DNA of 64,000 nucleotides, taken from DASXHD01 sp036488725. Its GTDB lineage: Bacteria > Myxococcota_A > Polyangia > Polyangiales > Polyangiaceae. This document shows positions 34,633 to 42,473 of this stretch, one piece after another. The stretch covers positions 62,001-126,000 of the forward strand of contig DASXHD010000025.1 of the NCBI GenBank assembly GCA_036488725.1, in the 5' to 3' direction. The notes beneath the pieces were generated by a model. That model had not been told where the DNA came from. It was given only the letters and a program-made list of their open reading frames with translations, and did not search any database. A program made the position numbers and the translations under genes. Each line of letters begins with the position of its first letter. Within the stretch, counting starts at the first letter, position 1.

Positions 34633-35715
34633 TCAGCCGTTCTTCTTCGCGAAGCCCTCGATGAGCTCGGCGAGCGCGCGCGCCCACTCGACCGGCACCG
34701 CGTTGTAGAGCGACACGCGCATCCCGCCGACCGAGCGATGGCCCTTGAGGCCGACCATTTTTTGCTTCTTCGCTTCCGCGAGAAACTGCTCCTCGAGCGC
34801 CTCGGTGGGCAAGCGGAAGACGACGTTCATCACGCTGCGGCTGCCCTTGTCGACGGGCAGTCGATAAAACCCCTCGTGCGCGTCGAGCGCGTCGTAGACG
34901 AGCTTGGCCTTTTCGCGATTGCGTTTCTCGACCGCGTCGAGCCCGCCTTCGCTCTTGATCCAGCGCATCACGTTGCGAATCAGATAAATCGCGAACGTCG
35001 GGGGCGTGTTGTAGAGCGAGTCGTTCTCCGCGACCGTGCGGAGCTGGAAGATTTTCGGAATGTCCTTTCGCCCCTGCGCGACGAAATCTTTTTGCGCCAG
35101 CAAGACGACGATGCCGCTCGGCCCGACGTTCTTCTGCGCGCCCGCGTAGACGAGCGCGAACTTCGAGACGTCGGTCTTCTTCCACATGAAGTCGCTCGAC
35201 GCGTCGCACACGAGCGGCAGCGTGGTCTTCGGAATGCGATGGAACTCCACGCCGTGGATGGTCTCGTTACTTGTATAATGCAAATACGCCGAGCCGGGAT
35301 TCGGCTTGATTTCGTCGTCGGTCGGGGCGCGCATGTCGGCTTGCGCGGCGACGTGCGTCTCGCCGCCGAGCATCTTGCCGACGACTTTCGCCTCCGCGAG
35401 CGCTTTCTCTCCCCACGCGCCGTTGACGACGTAGTCGGCGCTCTTGCCCGCGGGCAAAAAGTTCATCGGCACCTGCGCGAAGAGCTGCGACGCGCCGCCT
35501 TGCACGAAGAGAATGTCGTGCGTCGCCGGAACGCCGAGCATGTCGCGGAGGAGCGACTTGGCCTCTTGATGAACCGCGTCGTAGTCCTTGCCGCGGTGCG
35601 AGTGCTCGAGGATCGACATGCCCGTGCCGCCGAAGTCGACGAGCTCGTCGCGCGCGAGCTCGAGCGCGGAGAGAGGAAGCGTCGCCGGACCTGCGTTGAA
35701 GTTGAGGACGCGCAT
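34633..35715 (-). CDS. serC: Phosphoserine aminotransferase
   Basis: 360 residues, the standard SerC length. Cytoplasmic PLP enzyme converting 3-phosphohydroxypyruvate and glutamate to phosphoserine in serine synthesis, and also acting in pyridoxal phosphate synthesis. Visible: the family start MRVLNFNAGPATLP, SILEHSHRG, FVQGGASQLFAQVPMN, the PLP lysine in VYAGAQKNVGPSG near residue 195, and the C-terminal GLKGHRSVGGMRVSLYNAV that binds the substrate phosphate. It follows the disrupted glycosyltransferase gene by 20 bases. Unusual AT-rich codons occur around 35265-35290 (TTG CAT TAT ACA AGT) within the conserved HYTSNETIHG stretch. Confidence 0.96.
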   Translation of the reverse strand: MRVLNFNAGPATLPLSALELARDELVDFGGTGMSILEHSHRGKDYDAVHQEAKSLLRDMLGVPATHDILFVQGGASQLFAQVPMNFLPAGKSADYVVNGAWGEKALAEAKVVGKMLGGETHVAAQADMRAPTDDEIKPNPGSAYLHYTSNETIHGVEFHRIPKTTLPLVCDASSDFMWKKTDVSKFALVYAGAQKNVGPSGIVVLLAQKDFVAQGRKDIPKIFQLRTVAENDSLYNTPPTFAIYLIRNVMRWIKSEGGLDAVEKRNREKAKLVYDALDAHEGFYRLPVDKGSRSVMNVVFRLPTEALEEQFLAEAKKQKMVGLKGHRSVGGMRVSLYNAVPVEWARALAELIEGFAKKNG

Positions 35716-35735
35716 GCGCCGAAAATTACCACACC

Positions 35736-37234
35736 TCAGATGAGGGAGCGGAGGCGGCGCCAGACGACCTCGGGCGGCGCCTTCGGGCCCCGCAAAATGT
35801 AAATCGGGAGCGCGTCCTCCGAGGGGAGCCCGTGCGGGTTGGGCGGCGTCTCGCCGGCGCGCTCGACGCGTTCGTAGAGCGGCCTCAGATCCTCGACCGC
35901 GCCGCCCACGACGATGAGCACCGAGCCGTCGCCGTGCAGGCCCCAGAGAAAATAATTGTTGTGGCCGCACGACGCCGGCGGAAGCGCGACGCCGAAAAAA
36001 TCGATCGCCGCGGCCTCGCCGTAGTTGGACGCGACGATCGCGGCGTGCGCGCGCTCGCCGTCCGGGAGGCGCGCGTAGACGTCGCCGACGGCGCGCGCGA
36101 TCCCCGGCCAGCCGAATTGATCGGCGAGGTGCTGGGGCAAGATGCGATATCGCATGCGCTCGAGACGCGGCGGCTCGACGCCGAGCGCCGCGAGCCATCG
36201 CTCGGTCGTTTCGACCGACAGGAGCGGCAGCGTCGCCGGGACCGCGACGGCTCCGAGCGCGACGATCAGCGCCGGCACGCCGAACCGCGCGCGCGGCCAT
36301 CGCGCGAGCCACGCGTCGAGCGCGGCGCCGCCGACCGCGAAGAGGAGCGGGTCGATTGGCGCGAGATAGTACGACTTTGCTTTCAGCGCGGAAAACAAGG
36401 CCTCGGCGAGAAAGCACATCACGACGACGACGCGCGTCGCTCGGCGAGCGGACGACGCGGCGACCGCGGCGACGAGGACCGGCAACGACGCGGGGCCCGC
36501 TTCGAGCAGCTGACCGCTCCACAAAGACGAGAGCGCGAACGGCGTGTTCTTGCGCGCCTGTCCGTTGCGCAAGAGCTCGAGCATCGGAAAGTGCGCGCGC
36601 ACCTGCCAGATCGCGTGCGGCAAAATCGCGAGCGCGGCGACGGCGCCTGCGGCGAGCGCCCAGCGCGAACGAAGCGCGCGGCGGCCGAGCGGCGTGACGG
36701 CGAGCGCCGCGAGCAGGCAAGCGGCGTAGAAAAGCATCGAGTGCTTGTTCAACGTGCCGGCGCCGACGAGCCCGCCGGCGACGAGCCACGCGCGCGGGTC
36801 GCCGCCGTCGGCGACCGCGACCGTCACGTCGACGAGCGCGATCACGAAGAGCGGCTCGAACGCGTTCATCGTCAAGGACCGCCGTTCGCGAGGAGCACCG
36901 GCGCACAAGCCGCACAAACCGCAGCGACGAACGCGCCGAACGATCCTGCGCCGAGCCGACGCGCGAGATCGGCCGCGACGACGACGACCGCCGCGTGCGC
37001 GAGGTTCGCCGGCAACCCAAAGAACGCGAGCGACCCGAACGACGCGAGCTCCGAAGCGCGCGCGACGAGCGCGACGAGCGGCGGCTGATCGACGTATCCC
37101 CACGCGAGATGCCGACCGCACGCGACGAAATAGAGCTCGTCGCGAAAATATCCGTACCCTCCTCGGCACGCGAGGTGCAGCGCGAGCGTGAGCGCGGCGA
37201 CGAGCCAAACCGACGGCGGAATGCGTTTCGACAT
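35736..37234 (-). pseudogene. GT39/ArnT-like membrane glycosyltransferase broken by a one-base frameshift
   Basis: Two reading frames together encode a continuous GT39-type (PMT_2) transferase of about 499 residues. The first frame (37234 to 36872) gives the signature RDELYFVACGRHLAWGYVDQPPL and ends CAPVLLANGGP then TGA. The second begins at ATG 36869 with MNAFEPLF, the expected continuation GGP-L-T-MNAF. Inserting one base before TTGACGATG restores P-L-T-M. The 1499-base span is one base short of whole codons. The first frame has signal/membrane helices; the second has about eight more and a soluble C-terminus. The family moves sugars from polyprenyl phosphate to lipid A or proteins. The break may be a sequencing error, a real pseudogene, or a rare coupled TGA/ATG restart. 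Coding quality is normal on both sides. Confidence 0.75.
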
Positions 37235-37271
37235 GCGCGTGCGCGAGCGCACAGCATAGGATGGCCGGCGC

Positions 37272-37589
37272 GTGAGACGTCTCCTTTTGCTGCTCGTCCT
37301 CGTCCTCACGGCGTGCGCGCGCGCGCCGAGCGCTCACGAGTGCGACGCGATGCTCGATCGTTATCTCGACCTCACCGAGGACGACGACCCGGCGCTCGCC
37401 GGCATGAGCGACGCGCCGCGTGCGGGCGTCCGCCAAGAGCGCATCACCGAGCGGCGCGCGTCGCTCGCCTACTTGGACGCGGAAAAACGCTGCTCGCGGT
37501 CGACCACGCGCGCCGAGCTTTCCTGCGCGACGCAGGCGCCCTCGGCGAACGATTGGGAAGCCTGCTTCGACACGCCGTGGGCATGGTAG
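37272..37589 (+). CDS. Four-Cys-motif lipoprotein
   Basis: 105 residues from a GTG start. Signal peptide with lipobox (LVLVLTACAR) and a short mature domain with Cys at CDAMLDRY, RCSRSTT, LSCATQ and WEACFD. Four Cys in this order, separated by Ser-Thr-Thr and a Trp, recur in the next gene, so the two appear to be tandem relatives. Four-Cys domains of this type are common in myxobacterial lipoproteins as small disulfide-linked helical hairpins; the role is unknown. Confidence 0.72.
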   Translation: MRRLLLLLVLVLTACARAPSAHECDAMLDRYLDLTEDDDPALAGMSDAPRAGVRQERITERRASLAYLDAEKRCSRSTTRAELSCATQAPSANDWEACFDTPWAW

Positions 37590-37599
37590 GCTCGCCGCC

Positions 37600-38088
37600 A
37601 TGCGGACCGTGGGAAGGATGGCCTTCGCGCTGGCGCTCGGCGCCCTCGCATGCGGCGGGCAGTCGCATCAAACCAAAGTCGAAGAAGTGCCGATCGACCA
37701 AGGCGGCGGCCCCGGCGACACGCCGACCGACTCGACGTCGAACGCGCAGACGGTGATCCCGTCGTCCGACGCGAGCGCGCCGCCGGGCGTCGGCCCGCAG
37801 TCGCTGGACGTGCAGGCCCAGGCGCAAGACGCGGGCGCGGCGACGTCTACGACGTTCAGCGGGCACGCCGGCGGGCTCACCGAAAAGCAGTGCAACGATC
37901 TCGTGCTCCACTTCGCCAAGCTCATGACGAAGGAGCACAAGAACCCGACGCCCACGGCCGCCGATCTTCCGAAAGACCCGATTTACGGGCAGATGATGAA
38001 CGACTGCGGCCAGTCGACGACCAAGAAGCAGCAAAAGTGCGGCATGACCTCGCACACCACGGCCGGCTGGAAGAAGTGTATGGAGTGA
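37600..38088 (+). CDS. Four-Cys-motif lipoprotein, relative of the preceding gene
   Basis: 162 residues. A signal (MAFALALGALACGG) with lipobox, then a long Ser/Asp/Ala/Gln-rich linker, then a C-terminal domain of about 70 residues with Cys at QCNDLVLHF, DCGQSTTKK, KCGMTS and WKKCME. The order C, C-x-x-S-T-T, C, W-x-x-C repeats that of the gene at 37272. Its stop overlaps the GTG start of fmt, so the lipoprotein and fmt are translationally coupled, though no functional link is known. A second ATG at 37618 is also a possible start. Confidence 0.72.
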   Translation: MRTVGRMAFALALGALACGGQSHQTKVEEVPIDQGGGPGDTPTDSTSNAQTVIPSSDASAPPGVGPQSLDVQAQAQDAGAATSTTFSGHAGGLTEKQCNDLVLHFAKLMTKEHKNPTPTAADLPKDPIYGQMMNDCGQSTTKKQQKCGMTSHTTAGWKKCME

Positions 38089-39035
38089 CGTTTCGCGCGA
38101 TTTTTTTCGGCACGCCCGCGCTCTCCGTTCCGTCGCTCGAAGCGCTCGCCGAGATCGCGACCGTCGTCGGCGTCGTCTGTCAGCCGGACAAACCCGTCGG
38201 CCGCGGGATGAAGCTCGCGGCGCCGCCGGTGAAAGAACGCGCGCTCGCGATGGGCTTGCCGGTCGTGCAGCCGAGCAAGCTCCGCACCGGCGAGTTCGCG
38301 GCGTGGGTGCGCGAGCAAAACGCCGACGTCGCGCTCGTCATCGCGTACGGAAGAATTCTTCCGCAAGACGTGCTCGATGGTCCGCGCCTCGGCTGCGTGA
38401 ACGTCCACGCGTCGATCCTTCCGAAGCTCCGCGGCGCCGCGCCGATCGCGTGGGCGATCCTTCGCGGCGAGACCGAGACCGGCGTCACGCTGATGAAGAT
38501 GGCCGCCGGGATGGACACCGGCGACACGCTCGAGTTTCGCAAAACGCCGATCGGCCCCGACGAAACGGCCGGCGAGCTCGGCGTTCGTCTCGGCGAGCTC
38601 GGCGCCGCCGCCGTGCGCGAGGGCCTCCCGCGTTACGTGCGCGGCGAGCTCACCGCGACGCCGCAAGATCACGCGCAAGCGACGATGGCGCCGCTCCTCG
38701 AAAAAGAAATGGGCCTCATCGACTGGCGCAAAACCGCGCGCGAGGTGCACGACCACGTCCGCGGCATGAGCCCCTGGCCCACGGCTTTTACGCACGCGCA
38801 CGCCAAACGTGTCATCGTTCATCGAACGAAGCGCGTCGACGGAAGCGTCGGAAAGCCCGCAAAACCCGGCGAAATCGTGATGGCCGACAAGACGCGCGTC
38901 GTGGTCGCGTGCGGGAGCGGGCTCGTCGCGCTCGAACGCGTGCAGCTCGAAGGGCGCAAACCGATCACCGGGGCCGAATGGTTTCTCGGGCGCGGCGTCC
39001 ACGAAGGCGACGTGCTCGGCGCGACCCAGGAATAA
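38085..39035 (+). CDS. fmt: Methionyl-tRNA formyltransferase
   Basis: 316 residues, normal for Fmt. Transfers the formyl group of 10-formyl-THF to initiator Met-tRNA. Visible: the start RAIFFGTPALSVPSLEAL, the folate-binding and catalytic stretch CVNVHASILPKLRGAAPI (Asn and His near residues 106-108), and the catalytic Asp in AGMDTGDTLE. The C-terminal OB-like tRNA-binding domain (KPAKPGEIV, GSGLVALERVQLEGRKP) is complete. GTG start overlapping the preceding stop. The usual partner def gene is not in this window. A chance 14-base palindrome (38349-38362) lies inside the gene. Confidence 0.95.
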   Translation: MTFRAIFFGTPALSVPSLEALAEIATVVGVVCQPDKPVGRGMKLAAPPVKERALAMGLPVVQPSKLRTGEFAAWVREQNADVALVIAYGRILPQDVLDGPRLGCVNVHASILPKLRGAAPIAWAILRGETETGVTLMKMAAGMDTGDTLEFRKTPIGPDETAGELGVRLGELGAAAVREGLPRYVRGELTATPQDHAQATMAPLLEKEMGLIDWRKTAREVHDHVRGMSPWPTAFTHAHAKRVIVHRTKRVDGSVGKPAKPGEIVMADKTRVVVACGSGLVALERVQLEGRKPITGAEWFLGRGVHEGDVLGATQE

Positions 39036-39063
39036 CGCTCGCTCGCGTGTCATTCCATACGTC

Positions 39064-39903
39064 ATGGGACGTTCCAAAATCGGCCGCGGGGTGCTCGCGT
39101 TCGGTGCGGTGGGGTTGCTCTGGGCCGCCGAGCTCGCGTCGCTCCTCCGCGTGAGCTGCTTCGATCACGACGACGCGCTCTCGCTCTTCGCGCTGCCAAT
39201 CTTGATGCCGTGCGCGATGGCGTTCGTCGGCGGCGTCGTCGCGCACCTCGCGATGCGACCGAGTCGCGTCGAGCGCGCGGTCGCGATCGCCGTGCTCGTT
39301 CCCACGACGGGCCTCTTCGTCGGAATGATCGCGGGGCTCGTCTGGTGGCCCGAGGAAATCGGCGAGGCGACGGCCGACGGGCTCGCGTTCGGCGCGGCGG
39401 CGCTCGTGCTCGTCGTGCCGCTCGCGATGGCGCTCGGTCGCGGCGCGCGCGCGAAATCGCTCGTCGACGACGCCGATCGGCTCGCGCTCTGGGCACGCGC
39501 AGGCGCGGTCGCCGCGGTCGCATCGGTGCTCACGCTGCCGCAGTGGAAATCGTATCCGTCGTGCGAGAGCGAGCCCGCGCAAGCCGTGATCGCGACCGTC
39601 GTCGCCGCGCTCGTCGCCGGCACCGCCGCGGTCACGCTCATCGCGCACGTGCTCACCTCGCGCAGACTGCTCGCCACGCCGCCTGCGTACTTGGACATCG
39701 GCGTCGGCGAAGGCCACGTCGAGATCGGCGCGCCGCGCGAAACGGCGTACCGTCACCCCGCGGCGACGGCGAGCGTCGTCCACGGTGACGCCGCGGCGGG
39801 CAGCGCCGCGCTCCGCGCGCACGCGATTGGCGCGATGCTCTGCGCGATCGTCGCCGTCGCCTGCGCGATGATCGGCATCGCCCTCCGCGTCAACGCGTCG
39901 TGA
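39064..39903 (+). CDS. Multi-pass membrane protein, function unknown
   Basis: 279 residues with about six or seven hydrophobic segments (VLAFGAVGLLWAAELASLL, LFALPILMPCAMAFVGGVV, AIAVLVPTTGLFVGMIAGLVW, LAFGAAALVLVVPLAMAL, AVIATVVAALVAGTAAVTL, and AIGAMLCAIVAVACAMIGI at the C-terminus). A polar segment of about 60 residues precedes the last helix. I do not recognise the family. Convergent, with the CHAP gene stop only four bases away. Confidence 0.7.
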   Translation: MGRSKIGRGVLAFGAVGLLWAAELASLLRVSCFDHDDALSLFALPILMPCAMAFVGGVVAHLAMRPSRVERAVAIAVLVPTTGLFVGMIAGLVWWPEEIGEATADGLAFGAAALVLVVPLAMALGRGARAKSLVDDADRLALWARAGAVAAVASVLTLPQWKSYPSCESEPAQAVIATVVAALVAGTAAVTLIAHVLTSRRLLATPPAYLDIGVGEGHVEIGAPRETAYRHPAATASVVHGDAAAGSAALRAHAIGAMLCAIVAVACAMIGIALRVNAS

Positions 39904-39907
39904 AATC

Positions 39908-40618
39908 TCAGTTGCAGCTGTCGTCGCGCCCAGCGTTCACGCGGCACCCGTTCGCGCACGCTTTGACGAACGTCTGCCCGTGCCCGGACGCGCTGCACTT
40001 GTAGAGATCGCTCTTGCTGCCGTCGACCTTGTCGCCGCCGCAGTAGTAACCGCCCGGCACACAGTCCACGGCGCCCGGCTCCGGCCCGAGCTTCTTCAAG
40101 TGATACCAGCCGAGCGCGGGCCACGAGACCGTGTGCGGGTGCGGCGCCTTTTCTTCGTGCGCGACGTAGTTCGAGTCCATCACGTAGATGTTCTTGCCCT
40201 CGACGTGATCGACCGACGCGACGTGACCCCACGGGTCGCCGCCGATCGGCGGGTACACGATCATGTCGTAGGTCGTCGGCACGTGGCTTCCGTCGTTTGC
40301 GATTCGCTCCCAGACGTTCGGGTCCGGACGATTGTTCGGGTCCTCCCAGATTTTGCACGCGCCGTAAGCCGCGCAGCTTCCCCACGCGCCCGGCCCCGCG
40401 AGCGGCACGTGGACGCCGAACTTCGCCGGATAAAATCCCTGCACCGCGACGAGGCACTGCCCGTTCGGAAAAAGCTTCCAATCGCCGTCGGTGCGCGACG
40501 ACGTGAGCTCGTCCTCGCCGGACGAATACGACGTGTCGTTTCCATCGCCGGCGGAGCACGCGACGACGAGACCACCGGCGGCGAGGACGCCGAGCACGAG
40601 GGATCCGACCTTCTTCAT
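39908..40618 (-). CDS. CHAP-domain lipoprotein (peptidoglycan amidase/endopeptidase type)
   Basis: 236 residues. Signal peptide with lipobox (GLVVACSAGD). The CHAP fold shows the catalytic Cys in NGQCLVAVQGF near residue 55 and His in WGHVASVDHV near 132, with the expected acidic or Asn third residue in DSNYVAHEE. The C-terminus carries a small disulfide module (CVPGGYYCGGDK, CSASGHG, CANGCRV, DSCN). Expected role: cleavage of peptidoglycan cross-bridges at the outer face or outside the cell, useful in self-remodelling or prey lysis. It is divergent from the phospholipase-like gene across about 220 bases. Confidence 0.85.
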   Translation of the reverse strand: MKKVGSLVLGVLAAGGLVVACSAGDGNDTSYSSGEDELTSSRTDGDWKLFPNGQCLVAVQGFYPAKFGVHVPLAGPGAWGSCAAYGACKIWEDPNNRPDPNVWERIANDGSHVPTTYDMIVYPPIGGDPWGHVASVDHVEGKNIYVMDSNYVAHEEKAPHPHTVSWPALGWYHLKKLGPEPGAVDCVPGGYYCGGDKVDGSKSDLYKCSASGHGQTFVKACANGCRVNAGRDDSCN

Positions 40619-40839
40619 GCTCTCGAACTTTGCAGACGACGTGCCGTCGCAGCGCGCGCTCGCGATCGCGCTCCATCGCGGGCGATTCGCGAGCTTTCGC
40701 GCGTTTGCCCGCGACGCGCGACGTGGACCGAGTCGCGTGCATGGGGGATCACACGCCAAACGGATCGCGATCGATCCTCGCCCCGCGCAGGCTTTCGATG
40801 CGTTGCGATCGCGGTACGCCCGTTGCAAACGGCGCCGTC

Positions 40840-42423
40840 ATGCGAACACGCACCTTCGTCCTTCTTCCGCTCGCGATCGCGAGCATGTCGCTCTTCGCCG
40901 GCCCCACCGGCTGTAGCAGCAGCGCACCCATGACCGCCGACGCCGATCAAGGCGACGACGTCGACGCGCTCACGCCGAATCAAGACACCGCGCTCGCAGC
41001 CGGCGAGAGCGAAGCCGACGACGAGACCGCGGCCGCGTACGCAGGCGCCGAAGAAGTCGACACGTCGACGGTCAGCGACGATCTCGATCCGACCGCCGAC
41101 GACGACATCACCGAAGCCGCCGATCAAGTCGACGGTCTACCCGGCGCGCGTCACGACGTCGCGTTCCCCGACGACGCGATCCCCGTCGAATCGGCGATGG
41201 CCGCAGTCACCAGCAAGATCAAATACGTGCTCGTCATCGTCAAAGAGAACCACACCTTCGACAACTACTTCACCGGCTTCTCCGGCGCGTCGTGGTCGAA
41301 GAAGGCGAAGATCAGCTCGATCGAAACCGAGTGCCGGCCGATCGCGCCCGAGGGAACCATCGGCACGCCGTGCCACACGAACTGCTGCGGCCGCCACGCG
41401 TACTCGGGCGGCTCGATGGACGGCTTCGAGTCGGCGGGCACGTCGTGCGGGGCCTCGGACCAAGGCCTCTACCCGTACATTCGTTATCGCGAAGATCAGA
41501 TCCCGAATTATTGGAGGCTCGCGAAGGACTTCGTCCTCGCCGATCATTATTTCTCGACGACGCTCGGCCCGAGCGCGCCCGGTCACGAGGTCTTCTGGTT
41601 CAGCCAGTCGACGTCGATCGGCGATCCGAAGTGCACCGGCGGCAATTGCTCCGGAAGCGGCTGCGACTCGAAGGGCATCACGATCGAAGCGATGAACCCG
41701 CTCACGTGCTCGACCCAGCGCGTGAAGCCGTGCTTCGATCTTCCCGTGTTGCCTCAGCGTCTACCATCGGGCTTCACGTGGATGGACTACGGCAACCCGA
41801 TCGCCGCGCAGAGCAAGTGGGTCCACAGCCAACCCAACTGGCAAAAACATTTCCGCGGGAGCACGTCGCTCGCGCAAGACATCCACGACGGCAAGCAAGC
41901 GAACCTCACCATCGCGCACGTCTCGGGCGGCCCGAGCTCGGAGCACCCGCCGGAGGATCCGTGCCACGGCGAGAACTACACGGTGAAGGTCATCAAGGAA
42001 GCGATGGCGTCGCCCCATTGGAACGAGATGGCCATCTTCGTCACGTGGGACGACTGGGGCGGCTTCTACGATCACGTGAAGCCGTCGGTTCACGTCTGCA
42101 AAAACGGCCAGGAGTTCGAGAACGGGTTCCGCCTGCCGCTCATCATCGTGTCGCCGTACGCGAAGAAGGGCGTCGTGCTGCACGACGACGTCGAGCAAGC
42201 GAGCATCCCGAAGTTCATCGAGAACCAGTGGAACATGGGCTACATGCACGACCGCAACAAGCACGCGCGCGACGAGGTCGCGGGCGGCTTGCACAACGCG
42301 TTCGACTTCAACCAGGCGCCGCGCGCGCCCATCACGCTGACCGAGCGCGCGACGTGCCCGAGCAAAAGCGGCAAGGCGCCCAAGCTCCGCTTTCCGAAGC
42401 CGGTCGACGGCCAGTGCGAATGA
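40840..42423 (+). CDS. Secreted phosphoesterase (phospholipase C/acid phosphatase family), lipoprotein
   Basis: 527 residues, PF04185 phosphoesterase type. The signal peptide has a lipobox-like FAGPTGCSS, then an Asp/Glu/Ala-rich linker of about 90 residues. The catalytic domain opens VLVIVKENHTFDNYFTGF, the metal/nucleophile region of PLC and AcpA enzymes, and includes LADHYFSTTLGPSAPGHEVFWF, IFVTWDDWGGFYDHVKP and RLPLIIVSPYAKKG. Expected to hydrolyse phospholipids or phosphomonoesters outside the cytoplasm. The ATG at 40840 begins a good signal sequence; upstream codons in frame are not supported. Could serve prey membrane attack or phosphate scavenging. Confidence 0.9.
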   Translation: MRTRTFVLLPLAIASMSLFAGPTGCSSSAPMTADADQGDDVDALTPNQDTALAAGESEADDETAAAYAGAEEVDTSTVSDDLDPTADDDITEAADQVDGLPGARHDVAFPDDAIPVESAMAAVTSKIKYVLVIVKENHTFDNYFTGFSGASWSKKAKISSIETECRPIAPEGTIGTPCHTNCCGRHAYSGGSMDGFESAGTSCGASDQGLYPYIRYREDQIPNYWRLAKDFVLADHYFSTTLGPSAPGHEVFWFSQSTSIGDPKCTGGNCSGSGCDSKGITIEAMNPLTCSTQRVKPCFDLPVLPQRLPSGFTWMDYGNPIAAQSKWVHSQPNWQKHFRGSTSLAQDIHDGKQANLTIAHVSGGPSSEHPPEDPCHGENYTVKVIKEAMASPHWNEMAIFVTWDDWGGFYDHVKPSVHVCKNGQEFENGFRLPLIIVSPYAKKGVVLHDDVEQASIPKFIENQWNMGYMHDRNKHARDEVAGGLHNAFDFNQAPRAPITLTERATCPSKSGKAPKLRFPKPVDGQCE

Positions 42424-42473
42424 CGGAATAGTCCTGCTGCAGCGCCGGCGGACCGCGGCTACGCTGTGATGCC

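Noticed and set aside
38349..38362. Palindrome GGAAGAATTCTTCC inside fmt
   Set aside because: Encodes the conserved stretch GRILPQ, so coding constraint and chance explain it.
40619..40839. Repeated GATCGCGATC-like strings in the divergent intergenic region
   Set aside because: Such strings occur throughout the window; no spacing or symmetry singles out an operator here.
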